A stretch of 64,000 nt of DNA from Pseudomonas lundensis (lineage in GTDB: Bacteria; Pseudomonadota; Gammaproteobacteria; Pseudomonadales; Pseudomonadaceae): positions 62,001-126,000 of the forward strand of contig NZ_NQKI01000004.1 in the NCBI RefSeq assembly GCF_002269125.1. The letters run 5' to 3'. Below the pieces are notes generated by a model that saw nothing but the letters and a program-made list of their open reading frames with translations, searched no databases and had not been told where the DNA came from. Below, one piece after another: positions 50,007-57,690 of the stretch (position 1 is its first letter; each line of letters opens with the position of its first letter). The position numbers and the translations under genes were made by a program.

Positions 50007-50399
50007 TCAAGCAATTTGCGGCTGCGCAGTCAGCGCATCAAAGGTCTGCGGATCGAGCGGATCCTGTTGCGCATCCAGCACCTCTAACGGATGGCTGTCG
50101 CCCGGTATTGAGCTGTCGATCAGGCTTAGCAAGCGAGACCCACGTTCTGTCAGCTCATAGTTTTCACCCGTTCCGCCTTCGCTTTCACGACGCGGCTCGA
50201 TGTAACCCTGCTTTAACAACATGGCTTCGTAATCCGTGGCCAGCACTTTGAACTCATCAAGGTTACCCACAGGGTCGCCCCTGTTGCTCATGGTAACGGC
50301 GAGCTCTTCAGCGTACACACGCGGGGTAAACGGCTCGCCAGCACCGTTTTGAGCCTTGTGCAAAAGACATTCAATCAGGGGCCAGTTGTAAATATTCAT
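50007..50399 (-). CDS. Hypothetical protein with winged-helix look
   Basis: 130 aa from ATG 50399, chosen because GGAG sits 10 bases upstream; a GTG at 50408 would be too close to that site. Sequence MNIYNWPLIECLLHKAQNGA, then helices and GYIEPRRESEGGTGENYELT then ERGSRLLSLI, whose helix-wing-helix run (YELTERGSRLL) is like the end of winged-helix domains. May be a small DNA-binding protein. No family recognised with confidence. Confidence 0.75.
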   Translation of the reverse strand: MNIYNWPLIECLLHKAQNGAGEPFTPRVYAEELAVTMSNRGDPVGNLDEFKVLATDYEAMLLKQGYIEPRRESEGGTGENYELTERGSRLLSLIDSSIPGDSHPLEVLDAQQDPLDPQTFDALTAQPQIA

Positions 50400-50486
50400 C
50401 AGCTTCACTCTCCGTACGGTTGGATAAAAGAGCCTTCCTAAGTAGTGACTGACAAACCTCGCAGTCGTTCATACGCAGTTTAGCGG

Positions 50487-50516
50487 GCAAAAAAAACCCG
50501 GCCTGAGCCGGGTTTT
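50487..50516 (-). terminator. Terminator after the DEAD-box helicase gene
   Basis: AAAACCCGGC and GCCGGGTTTT form a perfect 10-bp stem with a 4-base loop; on the minus strand the stem runs into eight or more T. 19 bp after the stop codon. Confidence 0.92.
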
Positions 50517-50535
50517 GGCAGAGCACGCGGGCGCG

Positions 50536-51882
50536 TTATTCCGCTGCCGGTGCTTCTGGCTTGCGACGCTTGAGCGGCGCCATACCGTCCTTGCTGACCA
50601 GCGACAGAGCGTCAGTTTTGGGGCGATTGGCAATCTTGCGCTTGGTAGGAGCCTTGGCGCCTGACTTCTTCTTGTCGCCTTTGGCATCCGTCTTTTTCTT
50701 TTTCACGCCAACCGCCTTGCCCGAAGCCTTGACCTTTTTCGGACCGCCGTACGTGCCTTTGACTTCCTTGATGGTGCGGCGCTCAAAGGTTTGCTTGAGG
50801 TAGCGCTCGATGCTGGACATCAAGTTCCAGTCACCGTGGCAGATCAGCGAGATCGCCAGGCCATCATTACCCGCACGGCCGGTGCGACCGATACGGTGCA
50901 CGTACTCGTCGCCACTGCGCGGCATGTCGAAGTTGATCACCAGGTCCAGGCCTTCAACGTCCAGACCACGGGCTGCGACATCGGTCGCCACCAGAATTTT
51001 CACGCCACCCTGCTTCAGGCGGTCAATGGCCAGCTTGCGGTCTTTCTGGTCTTTCTCACCGTGCAAGACAAACGCCTTGTACTCCTGCGCCACCAGACGG
51101 CCGTAAATACGGTCAGCCATGGCACGGGTATTGGTGAAAATAATGGCCTTTTGATAAGTCTCGTTCGCCAGCAACCAGTTAACGATCTGCTCTTTATGCT
51201 GGTTGTGGTCGGCAGTGATGATCTGCTGACGCGTGGTGGCGTTCAGCTGGCTGACCTGGTTGAGCTGCAAGTGCTCAGGATTGGTCAGTACCTTGCCAAT
51301 CATTTCACGCAGGCCCGAACCACCGGTGGTGGCCGAGAACAACATGGTCTGCTGGCGGTTAGGGCATTCATCCACCAGACGCTGAACGTCTTCCGAGAAC
51401 CCCATGTCGAGCATACGGTCGGCTTCGTCGAGCACCAGCACTTCAACTTCTTTGAGGTCCAGGTTGCCCGCGTTCAGTTGCTCCAGCAGACGGCCCGGCG
51501 TGCCGATCAGAATATCCGGCACCTTGCGCAGCATGGCGGCCTGAACCTTGAAGTCTTCACCACCGGTGATCAGGCCGGATTTGATGAACGTGAATTGCGA
51601 GAAACGCTCCACTTCTTTCAGCGTTTGCTGTGCCAGCTCGCGGGTCGGCAGCAGGATCAGCGCTTTGATGCTCACGCGGATTTTGGCCGGGCCGATCAGG
51701 CGGTTCAGGATCGGCAGGACGAAAGCGGCGGTTTTGCCACTCCCGGTCTGAGCTGTCACCCGCAGGTCACGCCCTTCGAGCGCGAGCGGAATGGCCGCTG
51801 CTTGCACAGGCGTAGGCTCGACAAATTTAAGCTCGGCCACAGCTTTAAGCAGGCGTTCGTGCAGGGCGAAATCGGAAAACAC
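50536..51882 (-). CDS. DEAD-box RNA helicase (SrmB/RhlE-like)
   Basis: 448 aa from GTG 51882, chosen because GAGGT stands 7 bases before it and the protein then starts (M)FSDFALHERLLKAVAELKF, the family N-terminus with Q-motif FVEPTPVQAAAIP. Motifs: AQTGSGKT, PTRELAQ, DEAD in VLVLDEADRML, SAT, ATDVAARGLDVEGLDLVINF and HRIGRTGRAG. The tail of about 80 residues is Lys-rich (KKVKASGKAVGVKKKKTDAK), suited to ribosomal RNA. Probable ribosome assembly or RNA decay role. Confidence 0.93.
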   Translation of the reverse strand: MFSDFALHERLLKAVAELKFVEPTPVQAAAIPLALEGRDLRVTAQTGSGKTAAFVLPILNRLIGPAKIRVSIKALILLPTRELAQQTLKEVERFSQFTFIKSGLITGGEDFKVQAAMLRKVPDILIGTPGRLLEQLNAGNLDLKEVEVLVLDEADRMLDMGFSEDVQRLVDECPNRQQTMLFSATTGGSGLREMIGKVLTNPEHLQLNQVSQLNATTRQQIITADHNQHKEQIVNWLLANETYQKAIIFTNTRAMADRIYGRLVAQEYKAFVLHGEKDQKDRKLAIDRLKQGGVKILVATDVAARGLDVEGLDLVINFDMPRSGDEYVHRIGRTGRAGNDGLAISLICHGDWNLMSSIERYLKQTFERRTIKEVKGTYGGPKKVKASGKAVGVKKKKTDAKGDKKKSGAKAPTKRKIANRPKTDALSLVSKDGMAPLKRRKPEAPAAE

Positions 51883-51995
51883 GGGTGCTACCTCGAAGAA
51901 ATGCAAAAAATCAGCGGCATAGAGTAACGGTTTCGAGCGCTGAGGCCGAGTTTCTTTGTACAAACGGCGCGAAACAACTGCTTTTTTAAGGTCTT

Positions 51996-52003
51996 TAGTC
52001 CTA
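51996..52003. repeat. TAGTCCTA motif between the helicase and MscS-type genes
   Basis: Exact 8-mer followed by CG, as also in the second copy before the 41-aa gene. It lies about 113 bp before the helicase start and 72 bp before the MscS-type start. Confidence 0.35.
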
Positions 52004-52074
52004 CGTCAGCCCCTAAAGCGCCAGTAAATGCTCTAATTCACGCGCCATTTACTTTTGGGGTAACGTTTTCGCTT

Positions 52075-53373
52075 ATGGATATTCAACAACTCTGGGTTCA
52101 ATTCCAGACGCTCTGGGCCAACCTTGACGATCATCCCTGGCTGTCGGCGCTGCTCGGCCTGATCGTGCTGGTGAGCATCGCGCTGATCGCAGGCCACATT
52201 GCACGCATTGTTATTTTACGAGTGACCAAGATCCTCGCCCGCCAACCGGCGCTGCACTGGATCAACGACTTGCGCGAGCACAAGGTGTTCCACCGCCTGG
52301 CGCAACTGACGCCATCACTGATGGTGCAGTTCGGGCGCAACCTGGTGCCGGACATGAGCGACAACGGTCGCCACTTCCTCGGCAACCTGGCGCTGGCCAT
52401 TACCATTTTCGTGCTGACACGGGTCATCAGCGCACTGCTGGACGCGATGCTGGATATCTACTCGCGTACCAACTACGCCAAAACCCGCCCGATCAAAGGC
52501 TATGTGCAGCTGACCAAAATGCTGCTGTATGTGTTTTCGGCAATCATCATCGTCGCCACCCTGATCGACCGCTCGCCCATGCTGCTGCTCTCGGGCCTGG
52601 GCGCGATGTCTGCGGTCATTTTGCTGGTCTACAAAGATACCCTGCTGTCGTTCGTCGCCAGTGTGCAGTTGACCAGTAATGACCTGCTACGCGTGGGCGA
52701 CTGGATCGAAATGCCGCAAGTAGGCGCCGACGGCGATGTCATCGACATCACCCTGCATACGGTCAAGGTGCAAAACTTTGACAAAACCATCGTCTCGATT
52801 CCGACTTGGCGCCTGATGTCCGAGTCGTTTAAAAACTGGCGCGGCATGCAGCAGTCCGGTGGACGCCGGATCAAACGCAGCTTGTTTATTGATGCGGCCG
52901 AAATCGGCTTTCTCACCGATGAACAAGAAGAGCGGCTGGAGCAAGTGCGCTTGTTGCGCGATTACCTGACGCGCAAAAAAGCCGAACTCAAGAGCTGGAA
53001 CGAGGCCCAGGGCAACGTTGCCGCGTTGTCGGCCAACCGTCGGCGCATGACCAACATCGGTACGTTCCGCGCCTACGCGCTGGCGTACCTGAAAAGCCAT
53101 GCCGAGATTCAGCCGAACATGACCTGCATGGTGCGCCAGATGCAGACCACCGCTCAGGGCGTGCCGCTGGAGGTGTACTGCTTTACCCGCACCACGGTGT
53201 GGGACGAATACGAGCAAATCCAGGGCGACATTTTTGACTACTTGCTGTCGGTGATGCCGGAGTTCGGCCTCAGCGTTTATCAGCAACCGAGCGGCAATGA
53301 CTTGCGCAACGGGCTGCTGAACAAGATCAAAACACCATTGGTGGTGCCTGAAGCGGCCAACGCTGACGACTGA
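52075..53373 (+). CDS. MscS-family mechanosensitive channel (YbdG-type)
   Basis: 432 aa inner-membrane protein with about five membrane helices. The pore-lining helix region LLLSGLGAMSAVILLVYKDT then LLSFVASVQL and the MscS beta domain (DLLRVGDWIEMPQVGADGDV then IDITLHTVKVQNFDKTIVSI PTW) are seen. Length and long C-terminal domain match E. coli YbdG (MscM). Opens under membrane tension to release solutes. Monocistronic. Confidence 0.92.
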   Translation: MDIQQLWVQFQTLWANLDDHPWLSALLGLIVLVSIALIAGHIARIVILRVTKILARQPALHWINDLREHKVFHRLAQLTPSLMVQFGRNLVPDMSDNGRHFLGNLALAITIFVLTRVISALLDAMLDIYSRTNYAKTRPIKGYVQLTKMLLYVFSAIIIVATLIDRSPMLLLSGLGAMSAVILLVYKDTLLSFVASVQLTSNDLLRVGDWIEMPQVGADGDVIDITLHTVKVQNFDKTIVSIPTWRLMSESFKNWRGMQQSGGRRIKRSLFIDAAEIGFLTDEQEERLEQVRLLRDYLTRKKAELKSWNEAQGNVAALSANRRRMTNIGTFRAYALAYLKSHAEIQPNMTCMVRQMQTTAQGVPLEVYCFTRTTVWDEYEQIQGDIFDYLLSVMPEFGLSVYQQPSGNDLRNGLLNKIKTPLVVPEAANADD

Positions 53374-53390
53374 AACGCATGATCTGAAGA

Positions 53391-53417
53391 GCAGGAGCTG
53401 CCGCCTGGCGCTCCTGC
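53391..53417. terminator. Hairpin after the MscS-type gene
   Basis: GCAGGAGC and GCTCCTGC form a perfect 8-bp stem with an 11-base loop between two convergent genes. It lacks a T-tract, so it is a weak terminator candidate. Confidence 0.4.
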
Positions 53418-53431
53418 ATTGGCCGTATTAC

Positions 53432-54004
53432 TCAGTGACCGGCTGCGGTATGGAATTGCTGGTCTCCCGTCAGGTCAAACAACAGGCTAATCCCAAGCGG
53501 CCAATGTCCCAAACCGCTTTGCGCATTGATGTGCCCCGCGCTGTCGAGTATTTGCAGCTTTGTACTGCCCCACGCCTCGCTAAAAACCCTTGCCCGCTCA
53601 AGTGTGACGTAGGGATCGTCAGTGCTGGCGACCGTGATGGACTGAAACGGCAGCGGGTTCAAAGGCATGGGGGTGAAACCCTGTGTGCCTGACGGATAAC
53701 TCTCAGCTTCAGTATCACTGGGCGCCACCAGCAACGCCCCCCTCACCCGCTTTGCCGCTTCCGGGTATTCCTGTGCCCACCGGGCAATCAAGGTACAGGC
53801 CAGGCTGTGCGCCACCAGAGCCACAGGGCGATTATTCTTCGTCACCTCTTTGTGCAATTTCTGCACCCAGTCGGCGCAAGATGGCGTCTGCCAGTCGCTC
53901 TGTTTAACGCGTTTCAAGCCGCTGAAACGCTGCTCCCAACGGGATTGCCAATGATCGGGGCCTGAATCAAGTAACCCGGGCAATATCAACACTCTGACGG
54001 TCAT
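53432..54004 (-). CDS. RBBP9/YdeN-type alpha/beta hydrolase
   Basis: 190 aa from ATG 54004 (MTVRVLILPGLLDSGPDHWQ). Nucleophile Ser in VALVAHSLACTLIARWAQEY (A-H-S-L-A in place of G-x-S-x-G, as in the RBBP9 family), Asp in VASTDDPYVTLERARVFSEA and His in LDSAGHINAQSGLG WPLG-type end. Small serine hydrolase, substrate unknown. 38 bp from the end of the upstream DMT gene on the same strand. Confidence 0.9.
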   Translation of the reverse strand: MTVRVLILPGLLDSGPDHWQSRWEQRFSGLKRVKQSDWQTPSCADWVQKLHKEVTKNNRPVALVAHSLACTLIARWAQEYPEAAKRVRGALLVAPSDTEAESYPSGTQGFTPMPLNPLPFQSITVASTDDPYVTLERARVFSEAWGSTKLQILDSAGHINAQSGLGHWPLGISLLFDLTGDQQFHTAAGH

Positions 54005-54042
54005 CCCTGCTCTCCTCTGGATGCTGGATAGTCCCCGTGACC

Positions 54043-54903
54043 TTAGCTGCTCACTGGCCTGCGGTCGAGGCGACTGAGCCACACGGCGACGAGTATCACC
54101 AACGCGCCCAAGAACAGCCGCCCCAGCGGCTCGTGCTGATTCCAGATCAACAGGTTAAGCAACAAGCCCACCGGCACGTGCAGGTTGTTCATCACGGCCA
54201 GCGTGCCCCCGCTGACCAGACAGGCGCCCTTGTTCCACCAGTACATGCCCAGCGCGGTCGATACCAACCCTAAAAACAGCAGCACCCCCCATTGCAATGG
54301 CGCGTCGGGCAAGAAATGGGCTTTACCGAACAGCAGGAAAGCCGGCAGCACCACGGCCAGTGCGCCCAGGTAGAAATATCCGAAACGCCGATAGTGCGGC
54401 AGGTCGCTGGGGTAGCGCGCCACCAGGTGCTTGTACATCACCTGCCCGGCAGCGTAGGTAAAGTTGGCCAGTTGCAGCAGCAGGAAGCCTTTGAAAAAGT
54501 CCGGGCTAATGCTGTCAAAACGAATGACTGCCGCACCGCTCACGGCCACCACCGCCGCGACCAGTGCCCACGGGTTGAAACGACGGTTGAGCGCGTCCTC
54601 AATCAGCGTCACGTGCAGCGGCGTCAAGATGGTAAACAGCAGCACTTCCGGCACGGTGAGGACGCGAAAACTCAAATACAGGCACACGTAGGTAATGCCA
54701 AATTGCAATGCGCCGATCAGCAGCATGCCGCGCATGAAACCCGGCTCAACCGCGCGCCAGCGAGTTAGCGGGATAAACACCAGCCCCGCCAGCACGACCC
54801 GCACCAGAACGGCGAAGTAACTGTCAACGTGACCTGCCAGGTACTCGCCAATCAGGCTGAAGGAAAACGCCTGAATCAGCGTAACAATCAATAAATAGCC
54901 CAT
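54043..54903 (-). CDS. DMT-family amino acid/amine exporter
   Basis: 286 aa, ten hydrophobic segments, two EamA-type repeats. N-terminus MGYLLIVTLIQAFSFSLIGE; LLFTILTPLHVTLIEDALNR; LVSTALGMYWWNKGACLVSG then GTLAVMNNLHVPVGLLLNLL. Resembles the carboxylate/amino acid/amine transporter group (TIGR00950). Substrate unknown. May be cotranscribed with the hydrolase. Confidence 0.87.
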   Translation of the reverse strand: MGYLLIVTLIQAFSFSLIGEYLAGHVDSYFAVLVRVVLAGLVFIPLTRWRAVEPGFMRGMLLIGALQFGITYVCLYLSFRVLTVPEVLLFTILTPLHVTLIEDALNRRFNPWALVAAVVAVSGAAVIRFDSISPDFFKGFLLLQLANFTYAAGQVMYKHLVARYPSDLPHYRRFGYFYLGALAVVLPAFLLFGKAHFLPDAPLQWGVLLFLGLVSTALGMYWWNKGACLVSGGTLAVMNNLHVPVGLLLNLLIWNQHEPLGRLFLGALVILVAVWLSRLDRRPVSS

Positions 54904-54975
54904 AACTCTTTCGCCTGCCGCCCAACGGAATGAGCGCGACCTTAGCGGTTTTTCACCGGCAACGAAATCCCGGGC

Positions 54976-55009
54976 AAAAAAAACCCGATACAGCTAAAAG
55001 CTGATCGGG
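54976..55009 (-). terminator. Terminator after azoR
   Basis: On the minus strand CCCGAT-C-AGCT and AGCTGTATCGGG form an interrupted 10- to 11-bp stem with a short loop, then TTTTTTTT. About 110 bp after the azoR stop. Confidence 0.85.
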
Positions 55010-55118
55010 CTGGAGCACTCAGAAGCAAAGTGCAAAGGGAGGTTCGATGCGCGAACCGCATGCTTGAAGGAGCAATGAAGCGATTAAGCCAACGGGCGAT
55101 TACCTGCCGATTAAGACG

Positions 55119-55718
55119 TCATGCAATCTCTGAAATCAGGGATCTGGCTTGGTTCAATCCCTTTTCCTGGAAGTCCCCACCCAGATTCATACCTTCTGCG
55201 TGGATAAAGGTCACATCGTGAATCCCGATAAACGCCATCACCTGACGCAGGTAGGGTTCTTGATGGTCCGTGGTGCTACCCGCATATAGGCCGCCCCGCG
55301 CCGTCAGCACGTATGCTTTTTTGCCCGTCAGCAAACCCTGTGGCCCGGTTTCGGTGTATTTGAACGTCACGCCGGCGCGCAATACGTGATCCAGCCAGGC
55401 CTTGAGCGTGCTGGGGATCGCGAAGTTGTACATCGGTGCTGCCATGACCAGCACATCGGCAGCCAGCAACTGATCGGTCAGTTCGTTGGAGCGCTGCAAC
55501 GCGGCGTGCTCCGCCTCGCTGCGCTGGTCTTCAGGCTTCATCCAGCCACCCAGCAGGTTGGCATCCAGGTGCGGTACGGGGTTGCGCGCCACATCGCGGA
55601 CCGTGATCTGGTCAGCCGGATGCGCCGCTTGCCATTGGCTAATGAATTGCAGGGTCAGTTGACGGGAAAAGGAATCCTGCTGGCGGGCACTGCTTTCGAT
55701 GATCAAAACACGGGACAT
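55119..55718 (-). CDS. azoR: FMN-dependent NADH-azoreductase
   Basis: Flavodoxin-fold quinone/azo reductase of 199 aa. FMN phosphate loop IIESSARQQDSFSRQL, flavin-contact loop VLVMAAPMYNFAIPSTLKAW then LDHVLRAGVTFKYTETGPQG, and TARGGLYAG. Protects against quinone and electrophile stress. Divergent from a LysR gene with a LysR-type operator between, so it is probably that regulator's target. Confidence 0.94.
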   Translation of the reverse strand: MSRVLIIESSARQQDSFSRQLTLQFISQWQAAHPADQITVRDVARNPVPHLDANLLGGWMKPEDQRSEAEHAALQRSNELTDQLLAADVLVMAAPMYNFAIPSTLKAWLDHVLRAGVTFKYTETGPQGLLTGKKAYVLTARGGLYAGSTTDHQEPYLRQVMAFIGIHDVTFIHAEGMNLGGDFQEKGLNQARSLISEIA

Positions 55719-55806
55719 GATAGGTAGGCTCCATCTCTAAATGCTGTAAGGCGATGAAGTGAAGGTTATAGGGCACAGCTTCGATGAAAAAGCGCAAATA
55801 CCTGCT

Positions 55807-55827
55807 ACAACCTATCTATAAAGTTGT
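55807..55827. promoter_or_regulatory. LysR-type operator between azoR and the LysR gene
   Basis: ACAAC-N11-GTTGT is a perfect inverted repeat with the T-N11-A spacing typical of LysR sites, 89 bp before azoR and 98 bp before the regulator gene. Binding by the adjacent regulator is inferred from position. Confidence 0.6.
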
Positions 55828-55924
55828 TTATTAATCGTTGTGTCGGTGCGAACATCAGCCCCACTTCTCTTGACCCAAAGCGGCTACCTCCGCCTTCATC
55901 TATTCATTTTCAGAGGTACTCATC

Positions 55925-56848
55925 GTGAAAGCGCCCCGCGTGACCCTTGATCAATGGCGCACCCTGCAAGCGGTGGTCGACCATGGCGGCTTTGCCCAAG
56001 CTGCCGAAGTGCTGCACCGCTCGCAATCGTCCGTCAGTTACACCGTGGCCCGCATGCAGGATCAGCTCGGCGTGCCGCTGCTGCGCATCGATGGGCGCAA
56101 GGCTGTGCTCACTGAGGCTGGCGGCGTGTTGTTGCGCCGCTCCCGGCAACTGGTCAAACAGGCCAGCCAGCTCGAAGACCTGGCCCATCACATGGAGCAA
56201 GGCTGGGAAGCTGAGGTACGCCTGGTTGTCGATGCTGCCTACCCCAACGCACGTTTGGTCCGCGCCTTGACTGCATTTATGCCGCAGAGCCGAGGCTGCC
56301 GGGTGCGATTGCGCGAAGAAGTGCTGTCCGGCGTTGAAGAAGTGTTGCTCGAAGGCGTGGCCGATCTGGCCATCAGCAGCTTCAACATTCCGGGTTATCT
56401 GGGCACCGAGCTTAGCGCTGTGGAGTTTGTCGCCGTGGCCCACCCCGACCATCCATTGCATCGCCTGCAGCGTGAGTTGCAATTCCAGGACCTGGAGAGC
56501 CAGCTGCAAGTGGTCATTCGCGACTCTGGCCGCCAGCAACCCCGTGACATGGGCTGGCTGGGTGCAGAGCAGCGCTGGACCGTCGGCAGCCTGGCCACCG
56601 CTGCGGCCTTTGTCGGCAGTGGGCTGGGGTTTGCCTGGCTGCCGCGGCACATGATTGAACGGGAAATCAACGAAGGGGTGCTTAAACCGTTGCCACTTCA
56701 TCAAGGCGGCACACGTCACCCGGTGTTTTATCTGTACTCCAACAAAGACAAACCCTTGGGGCCTGCCACGCAAATTCTTGTCGAGCTATTACGCACCTTC
56801 GACACGGCCCCGCTGGACGCACCGTTTGCAGCGCCCCTGCAAGCGTGA
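55925..56848 (+). CDS. LysR-family regulator
   Basis: 307 aa from a GTG at 55925 (GAGGT 7 bases upstream). N-terminal HTH: VTLDQWRTLQAVVDHGGFAQ then AAEVLHRSQSSVSYTVARMQ. Effector domain of periplasmic-binding type with AEVRLVVDAAYPNARLVRAL and VGSGLGFAWLPRHMIEREIN. Divergent from azoR and probably its regulator. Ligand unknown. Confidence 0.92.
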   Translation: MKAPRVTLDQWRTLQAVVDHGGFAQAAEVLHRSQSSVSYTVARMQDQLGVPLLRIDGRKAVLTEAGGVLLRRSRQLVKQASQLEDLAHHMEQGWEAEVRLVVDAAYPNARLVRALTAFMPQSRGCRVRLREEVLSGVEEVLLEGVADLAISSFNIPGYLGTELSAVEFVAVAHPDHPLHRLQRELQFQDLESQLQVVIRDSGRQQPRDMGWLGAEQRWTVGSLATAAAFVGSGLGFAWLPRHMIEREINEGVLKPLPLHQGGTRHPVFYLYSNKDKPLGPATQILVELLRTFDTAPLDAPFAAPLQA

Positions 56849-56959
56849 CAGCGGTGGGCAGGAACCGGATTCGGGCATATCCTGTCCACCACTCGCGACA
56901 TCTGCTTGTGTGTCTGCGTGACACTTAACCGTCACCCCCACTATTTCAGGATCACACCC

Positions 56960-57523
56960 ATGCTTAAAAAAATTGTCCTCGCCGCTGGCGCCCTGCTGTT
57001 TGCCGCCAACCTGATGGCGGGCACACCTCCAAAGGCTCCCCACGTGCTGCTGGATACCAGTTTCGGCCAGATCGAGATTGAGCTGGACCCGGTCAAGGCC
57101 CCGATTAGCAGCAAGAACTTCCTGGATTACGTCGACAATGGTTTCTACAACAACACCATTTTCCACCGCGTGATCCCGGGCTTTATGGTGCAAGGCGGCG
57201 GTTTTACAGCGCAAATGGTGCAAAAGCCGACCCGCGACCCCATCAAGAACGAAGCCTCCAACGGCCTGCACAACGTACGTGGCACGTTGTCGATGGCACG
57301 CACTTCCAACCCGAACTCCGCCACCAGCCAGTTCTTTATTAACGTGGCCGACAATGCATTCCTCGACCCGGGCCGTGATGCCGGCTACGCCGTGTTCGCC
57401 AAGGTGGTCAATGGCATGGACGTTGTGGACCAAATCGTCAATTCGCAAACCACTACCAAACAAGGCATGCAAAACGTGCCCATCGACCCGGTCCTGATCA
57501 AGTCTGCCAAGCGCATTGACTGA
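56960..57523 (+). CDS. ppiA: Periplasmic peptidyl-prolyl isomerase (cyclophilin)
   Basis: Accelerates proline isomerisation during folding of exported proteins. ATG at 56960 gives 187 aa with a signal peptide ([20 protein letters not shown]). Cyclophilin core: [19 protein letters not shown], with the catalytic Arg, then [19 protein letters not shown] and [19 protein letters not shown]. The usual Trp of eukaryotic cyclosporin sites is absent. Monocistronic. Confidence 0.94.
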   Translation: MLKKIVLAAGALLFAANLMAGTPPKAPHVLLDTSFGQIEIELDPVKAPISSKNFLDYVDNGFYNNTIFHRVIPGFMVQGGGFTAQMVQKPTRDPIKNEASNGLHNVRGTLSMARTSNPNSATSQFFINVADNAFLDPGRDAGYAVFAKVVNGMDVVDQIVNSQTTTKQGMQNVPIDPVLIKSAKRID

Positions 57524-57662
57524 CGGATTGAGTCTTGCAGGAAGCGTAGACCGCTGCCCTTGAACGTAGCCGCTGCCCAAGCGTGCGCGCTGCCAACGCT
57601 GCTTGAGCGGCTCGCACTCTTCAATCGCCGCGCAGTCATCGGGTCAGCGGTCACACCACGAA

Positions 57663-57690
57663 AGGAGAGCCCGCGCTGCGGGCGTCAGTG
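57663..57690 (+). promoter_or_regulatory. Ribosome site bridged by a hairpin before the ABC transporter gene
   Basis: AGGAG (57663-57667) is about 20 bases from the GTG at 57688, too far as drawn. GCCCGC-GCT-GCGGGC (57669-57683) lies between them; when folded it brings the site to about 5-6 bases from the GTG. This is the reason I prefer GTG 57688 over ATG 57694. Confidence 0.4.

Noticed and set aside
57541..57660. GC-rich partial repeats (CCGCTGCCC twice) before the ABC transporter gene, considered as an RNA element
   Set aside because: Beyond the 57669-57683 hairpin no consistent pairing or terminator was found.
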